Source: Aestuariivita boseongensis (GTDB lineage: Bacteria; Pseudomonadota; Alphaproteobacteria; Rhodobacterales; Rhodobacteraceae). From it: a DNA stretch of 64,000 bases. Below, piece after piece: positions 1 through 8,237 of the stretch (positions are counted from its first letter, which is position 1; the number at the start of each line of letters is the position of its first letter). The stretch spans positions 1-64,000 of the forward strand of contig NZ_JXYH01000013.1 of assembly GCF_001262635.1 (NCBI RefSeq), read 5' to 3'. The translations under genes were made by a program, and so were the position numbers. Under the pieces are notes generated by a model. The model did not search any database and was not told where the DNA came from. It saw only the letters and a program-made list of their open reading frames with translations.

Positions 1-696
1 GCCGCCTTCATCATGGAGCCCGTCCTGGGCGCGGGCGGCGTCATCCCGCCCCATGCCAGCTTTATGCCCGGCGTGCGTGAGATCTGCACGCGCCACGGCA
101 TCCTCCTGATCGCCGATGAAGTCATCACCGCCTTTGGCCGCACCGGATCCTGGACCGGTTCGCGCCATTGGGGCGTGCAGCCCGATCTGATGTGTACGGC
201 CAAAGCGATCACCAACGGCTATTTCCCCTTCGGCGCGGTGATGATCTCCGAAGACATCGCCCAGACCTTCGAAAAAGACGACACCGGCAAAGCCGCCATT
301 GGCCACGGCTACACCTATTCCGGCCACCCCGTGGGCGCCGCCGCCGCTTTGGCCTGTTTGAACGAGACATTGTCCCAAGACATCCCCGGCAACGCGGCCG
401 CGCGCGGGGCTGAACTGTTCCAAGGTCTACTAGCCCTTCAGGACCGCTACGACATCATCGGCGACGTCCGCGGCGGCCACGGATTGATGTGCGCGCTGGA
501 ACTGGTCAGCGACCGGGCGACCAAATCCCCCATCGACAAAGCCACCATCGGGAAGGTGCAGGAAGCGGCCTATGCCGCCGGTGCCATGGTCCGCGTTTCC
601 GGCCCCAACATCATCCTGTCACCGCCCCTGGTTCTGACCTCGGACGATGTGCAGGTGATCCTCACTGCTTTGGACACGGGCTTCGCATCAATCTGA
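1..696 (+). CDS. Class III (omega) aminotransferase, C-terminal part
   Basis: This is the C-terminal 231 residues of a PLP-dependent fold-type I, class III aminotransferase; the start lies before the window. The visible part holds the cofactor signature: an Asp in LIADEVITAFGRTG that pairs with the pyridinium nitrogen, and the Schiff-base Lys in CTAKAITNGYFPFGA about 28 residues later. Relatives transfer an amino group from omega-amino acids, taurine or amines to pyruvate or a keto acid in the cytoplasm. The exact substrate cannot be read from this fragment. The stop codon lies 5 bp before an array of TTCGAA palindromes, and the next gene (DUF6525) converges on it. Confidence 0.9.
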   Translation, partial: AAFIMEPVLGAGGVIPPHASFMPGVREICTRHGILLIADEVITAFGRTGSWTGSRHWGVQPDLMCTAKAITNGYFPFGAVMISEDIAQTFEKDDTGKAAIGHGYTYSGHPVGAAAALACLNETLSQDIPGNAAARGAELFQGLLALQDRYDIIGDVRGGHGLMCALELVSDRATKSPIDKATIGKVQEAAYAAGAMVRVSGPNIILSPPLVLTSDDVQVILTALDTGFASI

Positions 697-701
697 CGTA
701 A

Positions 702-798
702 AAGGCGCTTCGAAGCGCCTTCAAACGCGCATTCGAATGCGCGTGAAACAGGCTTTTCGAAAAGCCTGCCCACCCTCAAACTGAGTTTCGAAACTCAG
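702..798. repeat. Array of four TTCGAA-centred palindromes
   Basis: Four perfect palindromes share a TTCGAA core and have different arms: 702-721 (20 bp), 725-744 (20 bp), 749-768 (20 bp) and 781-798 (18 bp). Their centres are 23, 24 and 31 bp apart. The array fills the space between two convergent genes, and the last palindrome supplies the final codons of the DUF6525 gene. As RNA each would fold into a strong stem-loop on either strand, so a bidirectional terminator or mRNA 3'-end stabiliser is the simplest reading. That function is inferred. Confidence 0.85.
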
Positions 799-1075
799 CT
801 GTTCTTGCTGCCGGATGGGCCTCTCCCCAAACCTTATGGGCGTCTTTCCCAACCAACCGGGCTTCCAGCATATCCAACTCCCGCAACGCCAAGCGCGCAT
901 CCCACGTCCGAGCATAGGCCTTGGCATAAGCACGCCGCACAGACGCCGCGCCCCAGGGCAAAAGCGCCGAGGACACCCAATCCCTCAACTCCTTGGGCAA
1001 ACGATCATAGGCGTGCATCGGGCTGCCATCGCGCCGCTTCCGCTTAAGATGAGAATTACCGGTGTTTCTGCGCAC
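776..1075 (-). CDS. DUF6525 family protein
   Basis: A 99-residue basic protein with the layout I recognise from DUF6525 proteins of Rhodobacteraceae: a short Arg/Lys-rich N-terminus (HLKRKRRDG), then a YDRLPKELRDWVSSALLPW segment and an Arg/Ala-rich helix. No enzymatic motif, signal peptide or membrane segment is visible; it is probably cytoplasmic and of unknown function. The start is GTG at 1075; an in-frame Met 19 codons further in is an alternative. The last codons (FRNSV) are read from a TTCGAA palindrome, which suggests that the hairpin array has been recruited into the reading frame. Confidence 0.75.
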   Translation of the reverse strand: MRRNTGNSHLKRKRRDGSPMHAYDRLPKELRDWVSSALLPWGAASVRRAYAKAYARTWDARLALRELDMLEARLVGKDAHKVWGEAHPAARTAEFRNSV

Positions 1076-1123
1076 GAGGTATTGTCTTGACCAGAGGTTC
1101 GAAAACGAGAAAAGCTCCCATAT

Positions 1124-1147
1124 TTTGTTATGTAATTACATAACAAA
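1124..1147. promoter_or_regulatory. 24-bp AT-rich perfect palindrome, operator-like
   Basis: A perfect inverted repeat with half-site TTTGTTATGTAA and no spacer lies between the end of rmuC and the start of the DUF6525 gene, 49 bp upstream of the latter's GTG. It is much more AT-rich than its surroundings and has no trailing T-run, so a dimeric repressor operator is more likely than a terminator. No cognate regulator is adjacent. Confidence 0.6.
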
Positions 1148-1182
1148 CGTCAAGCGCCTGACGCGTGTCACCAGGCCACTCT

Positions 1183-2418
1183 TCAGCTTTTGTCCGTCAA
1201 CGGCACGACGTTTCCGGGTGCTTCGGCCTCCACCTCTTCAAAATCGAAATTATCCAGCTTCGCCGCGCGTTTCCCCGCCCGCTCTGCCGCCGTGGTGATC
1301 CCCTCCACATCGCGGCGCGCCTGATCGAAATGCGTCTCAAGCTTGCCCGCGCGTTCCACCACCAGTTCCACATCCCGGTGCAGCTGGCTCAGCATCTTGC
1401 GGATCGCGCCCGCCTGCTCGCGCATCCGCGCATCCTTCAGGATCGCCCGCATCGTGTTCAGCGTGGCCATGCAGGTCGTGGGCGACACCACCCAAACGCG
1501 CAGGTTGAACCCCTCGCGCACCACTTGCGGCAGGCGCGCATGCAGCTCGGCATAGATCGCCTCCGACGGCACGAACATCAGCGCGCCATCGGCGGTTTCC
1601 CCGTCGATGATGTAGCGTTCGGAAATCGCCTTGATATGCACCCGTACCGCATTGCCAAAGTCTTTCAGCCGCCGCTCGGCCTCCTCCCGCGTCTCTGCCG
1701 CCGCCAGCGCCTCGAACGCCTCCAACGGGAATTTCGCATCGATCACGATGGGGCCGGGCGGGTTCGGCAGATGGATCAGACAATCCGCCCGCCGCCCGTT
1801 CGACAGCGTCGCCTGCAGCGCATAGGCATCCGATGGCAGCGCTTTGGAGACGATGTCGTTCAGCTGAATTTCCCCGAACATCCCCCGCCGCTGCTTGTTC
1901 GACAGAATGTCCTGCAACCCCAGCACATCGCCCGAGAGCTTCGTAATATTCTCCTGCGCCTTGTCGATCGCCGCGAGCCGCTCCTGCAACTGCGTCAGCG
2001 AGGCGGTGGTCTGTTTCGACGAGCCGTGCAGGCTTTCCTTCATCCGCTCCTGCATCTCGGTTAAGGCTCTGTTCTGACGCATCGCATTATCCGCCAGCCG
2101 GTCCTGCATCTGCTGCTGCACATCCGCCAGCCGCCGCTCCATCGTCTGGATCACCTGGGTCTGGGCTGAAGCCTGCGTGTCGCTCACCATCTGGATGTTG
2201 CCCTGCAACTGCGCCTGTCCCTGCCCCAGCTGCTGCACATGGCTCCCCAAGACACCCAATTGCTGCGCCAAAGGCTCCGCCAACCGCGCCGACCGGCCCG
2301 CCGCGCGTACCGCTACGATCAGCAGCACCAGGATCAACAGCAAAACTACCACCCCGACCATGGCCGCGATCACCAGCGGATCGTTCAAAGCGTATGTCTG
2401 CCCACCAATCTCGATCAT
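1183..2418 (-). CDS. rmuC: DNA recombination protein RmuC
   Basis: The 411-residue protein has an N-terminal membrane anchor (about residues 15-38), a long Gln-rich coiled coil (about 45-150) and the RmuC core with the nuclease-fold-like segment PPGPIVIDAKFPLEAFEAL. RmuC proteins limit inversions at short inverted repeats and are thought to act as membrane-tethered nucleases. The start chosen is the ATG at 2418, which overlaps the mutL stop as ATGA, so the two repair genes are translationally coupled; a longer reading begins inside mutL and is unlikely. A 24-bp palindrome follows its 3' end. Confidence 0.93.
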   Translation of the reverse strand: MIEIGGQTYALNDPLVIAAMVGVVVLLLILVLLIVAVRAAGRSARLAEPLAQQLGVLGSHVQQLGQGQAQLQGNIQMVSDTQASAQTQVIQTMERRLADVQQQMQDRLADNAMRQNRALTEMQERMKESLHGSSKQTTASLTQLQERLAAIDKAQENITKLSGDVLGLQDILSNKQRRGMFGEIQLNDIVSKALPSDAYALQATLSNGRRADCLIHLPNPPGPIVIDAKFPLEAFEALAAAETREEAERRLKDFGNAVRVHIKAISERYIIDGETADGALMFVPSEAIYAELHARLPQVVREGFNLRVWVVSPTTCMATLNTMRAILKDARMREQAGAIRKMLSQLHRDVELVVERAGKLETHFDQARRDVEGITTAAERAGKRAAKLDNFDFEEVEAEAPGNVVPLTDKS

Positions 2419-4256
2419 GTCCGCCCGAAAAGCCTTTCGATATCGCTCAACTTCAGCTCCACATAGGTCGGCCGCCCATGGTTGCATTGCCCTGAATGCG
2501 GCGTCGCCTCCATCTCGCGCAGCAGAGCGTTCATCTCCTCCGCCCGCATCCGCCGCCCCGACCGGATCGAGCCATGACAGGCCACGCGGCTCAGGATCGC
2601 CTCAACCCGCGCTTGCAGGGACGTGCTTTCCCCCTGATCGGCCAGCTCATCCAGAATATCCAAGATCATCGCGCGGGCATCGACCTCGCCCAGGATCGCA
2701 GGCGTCTCCCGCACCGCGATGGCCCCGCCGCCAAAGGGCTCAATCGTCAGACCAAAGCGCGCCAATTCCTCCGCCACCGCCAGGATGCGCGCGCAATCCC
2801 CATCGCTCAGTTCGACAATCTCGGGGATCAGCAGGGCCTGCGCCGCCACGCCGTTCTCGGCCATCTGGCGTTTCAGCTTTTCATAAACCAGACGCTCATG
2901 TGCCGCGTGCTGGTCCACGATCACCATGCCGGTCGCCGTCTGGGCGATGATGTAATTCTCATGCACCTGCCCCCGCGCCGCGCCCAAGGGCAAATCATCG
3001 GCGGGCACCTCCTCAACGGGCTCCACCACCCGGCCCGAATAGCTCTCCGCCATCTCGGCAAACCCGGGTGCCGGGGCCTGCGCGGAATACGCCGCCCCCC
3101 GCGCCCCCAGCGACGGGCGATCCATCTGGTAAACACGCGGAGCTTCCCCCACGGGTTCCGCCCGCATCGCCCCGAGCGTTGCGCCTGCCACAGTCGAAGA
3201 CGCCCGATGCCCCACCTCTGCCAACGCATGGCGCAGGGCCGACACGATCAGCCCCCGCGCCACACCGGGATCACGAAAGCGCACTTCAGTCTTGGCGGGG
3301 TGCACGTTCACATCAACCAGCGTGGGGTCGCAATCGATGAACAAAGCCGCCGCCGGATGCCGATCCCGGCTGAGGAAATCCATGTAAGCGGCGCGCAACG
3401 CCCCGCCCAGCATCTTGTCGCGCACGGGGCGGCCATTCACGAACAGATATTGCGCCACCGCAGCCCCGCGCGAATAGGTCGGCAGCGCCGCAAACCCCAT
3501 CAGACGCAGCCCCTCGCGCTCGGCATCAATGGGCAGGGCGTTTTCCACGAACTCCGCCCCCATGATCCGCGCCAGCCGCGCGCGCAACGCGCCGAACAGA
3601 TCCCCCTGTTCGGCATCGGCCCGGAAGGTCATGCGCCCCTCGCCCCCGCCCGAGACATCGCGCAACGTGAATGACACGCCCGGTTCGGCCATGGCCAGGC
3701 GCTTGACCACGTCTGTCACCGCCTGCGCCTCTGCCCGGTCGGAGCGCAGGAACTTCAGCCGCGCAGGCGTGGCAAAAAACAGATCTCGCAGCTCTACGAC
3801 CGTGCCCGTGCGCAAAGCGGCGGGTTTCACAGGCTCCATCCGCCCGCCCGACGCTTTCAGCGTCGCAGCCTCAAAACCCGGGGCGCGGCTGGTAAGCGTC
3901 AGTCGGCCCACAGCGGCCAGCGAGGCCAGCGCCTCTCCGCGGAACCCGAAGGTATGGATATTAAGCAAATCCGACCCGTCGATTTTCGACGTCGCATGGC
4001 GCGCCAAAGCAAGGCTCAGATCGTCCGGCGCAATCCCGCAGCCATCATCCGTCACCTGGATCAGCGTCTTGCCGCCATCGGCAAAATCCACCGAAATCCG
4101 GCTGGACCCCGCATCAATCGCGTTCTCGACCAGTTCCTTTACGGCAGATGCGGGGCGTTCCACCACTTCACCGGCCGCGATGCGATTGATCGCGCCTTCG
4201 TCCAACTGGCGGATAACAGGGCGAAAATCGCCGATATTGGGGTCAGGTTGAGCCAT
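2415..4256 (-). CDS. mutL: DNA mismatch repair protein MutL
   Basis: The 613-residue MutL has an N-terminal GHKL ATPase with ELVENAIDAGSS, DDGCGIAPDDL and TFGFRGEALASL, a linker of about 60 low-complexity residues, and a C-terminal dimerisation/endonuclease domain. The latrotoxin-like metal motif DQHAAHERLVYE is intact (DQHA-x2-E-x4-E), and CNHGRP and the terminal FGR are present. It should therefore nick DNA itself, as expected in a lineage lacking MutH. The ATG at 4256 (MAQPDP) matches family starts better than the longer open frame. It overlaps rmuC downstream. Confidence 0.96.
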   Translation of the reverse strand: MAQPDPNIGDFRPVIRQLDEGAINRIAAGEVVERPASAVKELVENAIDAGSSRISVDFADGGKTLIQVTDDGCGIAPDDLSLALARHATSKIDGSDLLNIHTFGFRGEALASLAAVGRLTLTSRAPGFEAATLKASGGRMEPVKPAALRTGTVVELRDLFFATPARLKFLRSDRAEAQAVTDVVKRLAMAEPGVSFTLRDVSGGGEGRMTFRADAEQGDLFGALRARLARIMGAEFVENALPIDAEREGLRLMGFAALPTYSRGAAVAQYLFVNGRPVRDKMLGGALRAAYMDFLSRDRHPAAALFIDCDPTLVDVNVHPAKTEVRFRDPGVARGLIVSALRHALAEVGHRASSTVAGATLGAMRAEPVGEAPRVYQMDRPSLGARGAAYSAQAPAPGFAEMAESYSGRVVEPVEEVPADDLPLGAARGQVHENYIIAQTATGMVIVDQHAAHERLVYEKLKRQMAENGVAAQALLIPEIVELSDGDCARILAVAEELARFGLTIEPFGGGAIAVRETPAILGEVDARAMILDILDELADQGESTSLQARVEAILSRVACHGSIRSGRRMRAEEMNALLREMEATPHSGQCNHGRPTYVELKLSDIERLFGRT

Positions 4257-4301
4257 GCAACAAAACCTAGCATGACATTTCGCGATTCTGCCACCAAGGG
4301 C

Positions 4302-4348
4302 GCCCAGAATTTTGAAAAATTCTGGGCCGTTTTCTGACACAGAAAACG
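4302..4348 (-). terminator. Two tandem hairpins after cydB
   Basis: The first hairpin (4302-4327) has a perfect 12-bp stem GCCCAGAATTTT closed over GA. The second (4328-4348) has the 9-bp stem CGTTTTCTG closed over ACA. They abut directly and lie 4 bp beyond the cydB stop, in front of mutL. The second belongs to the TG-NNN-CA hairpin class found elsewhere in the window. Transcription termination or 3'-end protection of the cydAB message is likely. Confidence 0.65.
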
Positions 4349-4352
4349 CGCC

Positions 4353-5372
4353 CTAGTCGTAACGCAACTCCTGCGCCTTCCCGCGGAACACGGTATAGGC
4401 CAGCACCGTGTATCCCCCGATCATCGGCAACACGACACAGGTGCCCACAAGAATGATGAACAGGCTCTCTGGTGCGCTCGCGGCCTCATAGATCGTAAGT
4501 TGGTCCGGCACGACGTAGGGATAGAAGGAATAGGCCAGCCCGAAAAACGCCAGTGTGAACAGCACGATCGACGCCACGAAGGGAAACCACGCCCAACTGT
4601 CGTCAGAGGTGGGCAGCCGCCTCAGCGCCAACCAAAGCAGCACGACAAGCGCCACGGACATCAGCGGCAGCGGGGCCAGCGCAAAGATCTCCGGCACCGA
4701 AAACCATTTGTCCCAGATCCGGTCACTCACCAGCGGCGAGGCCAGCGAAATCGCGCCGAGCCCCAGCACCAGCCCCCAGATGCCGCCCCTGGCCCATTGA
4801 ACCGCTTTGGCCTGCAGCACATCTGACGTCTTCAGGATCAGCCATGTGGCCCCGATAAACGAATACCCCACGGTCAAAAACACCGCCGTCAGCGCGCCAA
4901 AGGCCCATGTGGCCCAGCTTTGCTCAAGACCCATGATGTACAGCCCCAGCATGTAGCCCTGCGCAAGCGAGGTCATCAGCGAACCCACGAAAAACGCAGT
5001 GTTCCAGGCGCGCTTGTGCGGGGTCGGGGCCTTGACCCGAAATTCAAACGCCACGCCGCGCAGGATCAGCCCGATCAGCATCACTGCCACCGGCAGATAA
5101 AGCGCCGTCAGGATCGCCCCATGCGCAGTCGGAAACGCCACCAGCAACAGCCCTACGGCCAGAACCAGCCACGTTTCATTGGCGTCCCAGAACGGGCCGA
5201 TGGACGCGACCATCATGTCCTTTTCGCCGTCATCGGCGAACGGAAACAGCACCCCAACGCCCAGGTCGAACCCATCCAGAACCACGTAAATCAGGATCGA
5301 CAGCCCCATCAGACCGGCAAAGGTCAGGGGCAGCCATTGGCCTGGATCTCCGAACAGCTCCATGCGCGTCAC
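4353..5372 (-). CDS. cydB: Cytochrome bd-type ubiquinol oxidase subunit II
   Basis: About 339 residues with eight or nine predicted membrane helices and the CydB signatures DGFDLGVGVLFPF and FWDANETWLVLAVG near the N-terminus. With CydA it forms the inner-membrane quinol oxidase that reduces O2 without pumping protons. The length and these motifs fit the cyanide-insensitive (CioB) branch. The frame opens at GTG 5372, overlapping the cydA stop as GTGA; an ATG three codons later (5363) is equally possible. No cydX-like microprotein or cydDC genes are visible nearby. Confidence 0.93.
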   Translation of the reverse strand: MTRMELFGDPGQWLPLTFAGLMGLSILIYVVLDGFDLGVGVLFPFADDGEKDMMVASIGPFWDANETWLVLAVGLLLVAFPTAHGAILTALYLPVAVMLIGLILRGVAFEFRVKAPTPHKRAWNTAFFVGSLMTSLAQGYMLGLYIMGLEQSWATWAFGALTAVFLTVGYSFIGATWLILKTSDVLQAKAVQWARGGIWGLVLGLGAISLASPLVSDRIWDKWFSVPEIFALAPLPLMSVALVVLLWLALRRLPTSDDSWAWFPFVASIVLFTLAFFGLAYSFYPYVVPDQLTIYEAASAPESLFIILVGTCVVLPMIGGYTVLAYTVFRGKAQELRYD

Positions 5373-6754
5373 TCCGCCGGAACCTGTCGGGCAATCGCCT
5401 CACCGGGTTGCGGAACGCGCAAGCGGATCTGCTCGCCCTTGCCAGCCTTTGCCGCAAGATAGAACAGCACGAACACATAGGCCGACAGCAATAGCGCATA
5501 GATCGCCAGATAGGCTACCAGGGTTGTCCCCACAAAGGGCGCGGGCACATCGGCCACGGCCATTTCCGTGGTCAGCACCCCCTGAACCAGCCAGGGCTGA
5601 CGCCCGATCTCGGTCGTGTACCAACCGGCCAGCGTGGCAACCCAACCGGAAAACGCCATCGGCACCATGACAAACAACATCGGCCGGGGCAGAGCGCCCA
5701 CATCCCGCCGCCGCGCCATGATCGCAACCGATGCCCAGCTTAGCAGCAGCATCGCCATCCCGGTGCCCACCATGATGCGGAACGCATAGAAGACAGGCGC
5801 GACTGGCGGGTGCATCACCTCGCCCTCTGGGGTGACGAAATCATTCAGGCCCGGCACCTCACCATCGGCTTTGTGCGTCAGGATCAGAGAAGCGCCGTTC
5901 GGAATGGCAATCTCCATCCGGTTTTCCCGCGCCTCTTCATCCGGAATCGCGAACAGCAGGAGGGGCACGTTCGTGTCCGTTTCCCAATTGCCTTCCATCG
6001 CGGCCACTTTCTGCGGCTGGTATTTCAAAGTATTCAACCCATGCATATCACCGGCAAAGATCTGGATCGGGATCAGAACCGCGCCTAACATCAACCCGGT
6101 TTTAAGCCCGGCCCGCACGTCACGCCCCTGATCGCCGCGTAACCAGCGGAAGGCGGAAAACCCTGCAATCAGGAACGCCACCGTCAGGCCCGAGGCCAGC
6201 AGCATATGCACCAACCGATAGGGCATCGACGGGTTGAAGATGATCGCCCACCAATCGGTGGCAAAGGCCACGCCGTTGCGCATCTCAAAGCCCTCGGGCG
6301 TATGCATCCAGCTGTTCAGGACCAGGATCCAGAAGGCCGACATGGTGGTGCCGAACGCCACAAGGAAGGTGGCCAGCGTATGCAGCCACCCAGGCACACG
6401 TGAAAAGCCAAACAGCATGATGCCCAGAAACACCGCCTCAAGGAAAAACGCGGTCATGATCTCATAAGCCAAAAGCGGCCCTGCGATATTGCCCACCGTC
6501 TCCATAAAGCCCGGCCAATTTGTGCCAAACTGGAACGACATGGTGATGCCGCTCACCACCCCCATCGCGAAGGAGAGGGCAAACACCTTCACCCAAAAGC
6601 GATAGGCGTCCATCCATTTGATCTCACCCGTCGCGTTAAAGCGCAGTTTGAAGAACAAAAGCACCCAACCCAAAGCGATCGTGATCGTCGGGAACAGGAT
6701 GTGAAACGAGATATTGGCCCCGAACTGAATACGGGACAAAAGCAGCGTGTCCAT
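5369..6754 (-). CDS. cydA: Cytochrome bd-type ubiquinol oxidase subunit I
   Basis: The 461-residue subunit carries the haem groups and quinol site. His18 in ISFHILFP corresponds to the b595 ligand, and GRQPWLVQG is the conserved periplasmic motif next to the Q-loop. The protein is clearly shorter than the roughly 520 residues of E. coli CydA, implying the short Q-loop of the CIO branch of low-affinity or cyanide-insensitive oxidases. The start is the ATG at 6754 (MDTLLLSRIQF). It is the first gene of a cydAB operon. The 182-bp gap upstream holds no gene and should contain the promoter. Confidence 0.94.
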   Translation of the reverse strand: MDTLLLSRIQFGANISFHILFPTITIALGWVLLFFKLRFNATGEIKWMDAYRFWVKVFALSFAMGVVSGITMSFQFGTNWPGFMETVGNIAGPLLAYEIMTAFFLEAVFLGIMLFGFSRVPGWLHTLATFLVAFGTTMSAFWILVLNSWMHTPEGFEMRNGVAFATDWWAIIFNPSMPYRLVHMLLASGLTVAFLIAGFSAFRWLRGDQGRDVRAGLKTGLMLGAVLIPIQIFAGDMHGLNTLKYQPQKVAAMEGNWETDTNVPLLLFAIPDEEARENRMEIAIPNGASLILTHKADGEVPGLNDFVTPEGEVMHPPVAPVFYAFRIMVGTGMAMLLLSWASVAIMARRRDVGALPRPMLFVMVPMAFSGWVATLAGWYTTEIGRQPWLVQGVLTTEMAVADVPAPFVGTTLVAYLAIYALLLSAYVFVLFYLAAKAGKGEQIRLRVPQPGEAIARQVPAE

Positions 6755-6936
6755 TGGCCTCAAAAGCTCTGATTTTCGTCTTTGATGAGCTTAAGATAGA
6801 CGTTTCAGGCCCCAGTTCAGGCCCTCTGCGACAGCGCATCGCAAGTGCACCACCGCATACCGGTTTTCACCTGTTCCGACAGACACTTAGACCCTGCGAC
6901 AGCACACCGCAAAGCATGAATGTCGCAGGCAAATCC

Positions 6937-8226
6937 CTACACAAACCAGACATAGAAATCGCGCAGCGCATCGCCTTCCAGATCGCGCGTCTTCTTCGCC
7001 TCTTTCTGCTTCATGTAAATGTGGTTCGCGACCAGTTCTGCGCCCACAGCCTCCACAAGCGCGTGATCCGCCTCCAGATCCGCAACGGCACCCTTCAGAT
7101 CATCCGCCACGCCCACCTTGGCGTCGGACCGGTCAAACCCATCCCCCGTCTCGATGGGCGGCAGGTCATAGCCCTTCTCGACACCCAGCAAGGACGCCTG
7201 CAACACTGCCGCCACAGCCGTGTAGGGGTTGGCCGACGCATCTGCCATCCGATGCTCCAACCGCGCCTTCGCACCGCCTTCGCCACTGATCCGCGTGGTC
7301 ACGTTGCGATGATCGCCACCCCAGTTCTGCCAGTACCCCGACAAGGACCCCGGCTGCAGCCGCAAGTAAGACGCCGCCGTAGGCGCAATCAGCCCCGCAA
7401 GCCCCTTGTGGTGATGCACCAACCCCGCGAGGCACCCCCGCGCCAGATCGTTCATGTGATCCGGCCCGCCCTTGGGCCCAGTCGACAACGCATTGCCGCC
7501 CGCCTCATCCGTGAACGAGAAATTCACATGCATCCCCGACCCACCAGCCTCGGCAATCGGTTTGGGCATAAAGGACAAGACGATCCCGTATTCCAGCGCA
7601 ATCTCCCGCGCCATCAGGCGGAACAGCACGATATCATCCACCGCTTTGACCGCATCGTCAAAGGTCAGCACATATTCGAACTGGGGCGTGTCGAATTCCG
7701 CCGTGATCATCTCCAGCGCAAAGCCAAGACTGTCCGCCATCTCCCAGATCCGGTCGTTGAACCGCAGCGGATCGGCAAAAGGCCCCGTCCCGTACACAAC
7801 CCCGCCGGGTGCATCATAAGGCTGCAACCGGCCCTTCTCATCAGCCTGAAGGGCAAAGCATTCCAGCTCAATCCCCACTTTCGGCGTCAGCCCCTTGGCC
7901 TCCCACGCCGCCACGGCCCGCCGCAATGCACCGCGCGGACACAAGGCCAAAGGTTCGCCGTCCTCATCATAAAGATCGCCCAGAACCACCTTGGTCGATG
8001 GCTCCCAACTGTCGCGGATATCGTCGTGCTTCCATCGCAGCGTCATGTCGGGCAAGCCCCCGCTGACCAAAGATCCCGGCGCATCCAGCAGATCGCGATC
8101 ATAATGCGTGCCAAAGACCGACTGGCAGAACCGCGTCGCATCATCACCAATCTTGTGCTGCGGCAGGTATTTCCCGCGCATGATGCTCAGGTGATCGCAG
8201 AAAAGCGCGCGCAACCGATCCTTCAT
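6937..8226 (-). CDS. Glutamine-synthetase-like gamma-glutamyl ligase
   Basis: A 429-residue protein of the glutamine synthetase superfamily, shorter than true GlnA (about 470). It keeps the catalytic core: GIELECFAL, KPIAEAGGSGMHVNFSF for nucleotide and glutamate binding, NVTTRISG, and the LEHRMADASANPYTA block. Divergent members glutamylate amines instead of ammonia: PuuA with putrescine, IpuC with isopropylamine, and the aniline glutamylating enzymes AtdA1/TdnQ. It sits 11 bp after a P450 gene with a good ribosome-binding site (AGGGAGAGG), and a class I amidotransferase is divergent next door. I infer that it activates an amine as its gamma-glutamyl derivative; the substrate is unknown. Confidence 0.85.
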   Translation of the reverse strand: MKDRLRALFCDHLSIMRGKYLPQHKIGDDATRFCQSVFGTHYDRDLLDAPGSLVSGGLPDMTLRWKHDDIRDSWEPSTKVVLGDLYDEDGEPLALCPRGALRRAVAAWEAKGLTPKVGIELECFALQADEKGRLQPYDAPGGVVYGTGPFADPLRFNDRIWEMADSLGFALEMITAEFDTPQFEYVLTFDDAVKAVDDIVLFRLMAREIALEYGIVLSFMPKPIAEAGGSGMHVNFSFTDEAGGNALSTGPKGGPDHMNDLARGCLAGLVHHHKGLAGLIAPTAASYLRLQPGSLSGYWQNWGGDHRNVTTRISGEGGAKARLEHRMADASANPYTAVAAVLQASLLGVEKGYDLPPIETGDGFDRSDAKVGVADDLKGAVADLEADHALVEAVGAELVANHIYMKQKEAKKTRDLEGDALRDFYVWFV

Positions 8227-8237
8227 ATCCCTCTCCC

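Noticed and set aside
6782-6795. Possible FNR/FnrL box (TTGAT-gagc-TTAAG) about 28 bp upstream of cydA
   Set aside because: Only 7 of 10 consensus positions match, with a poor second half-site; too weak to annotate although FNR control of cydAB would be sensible.
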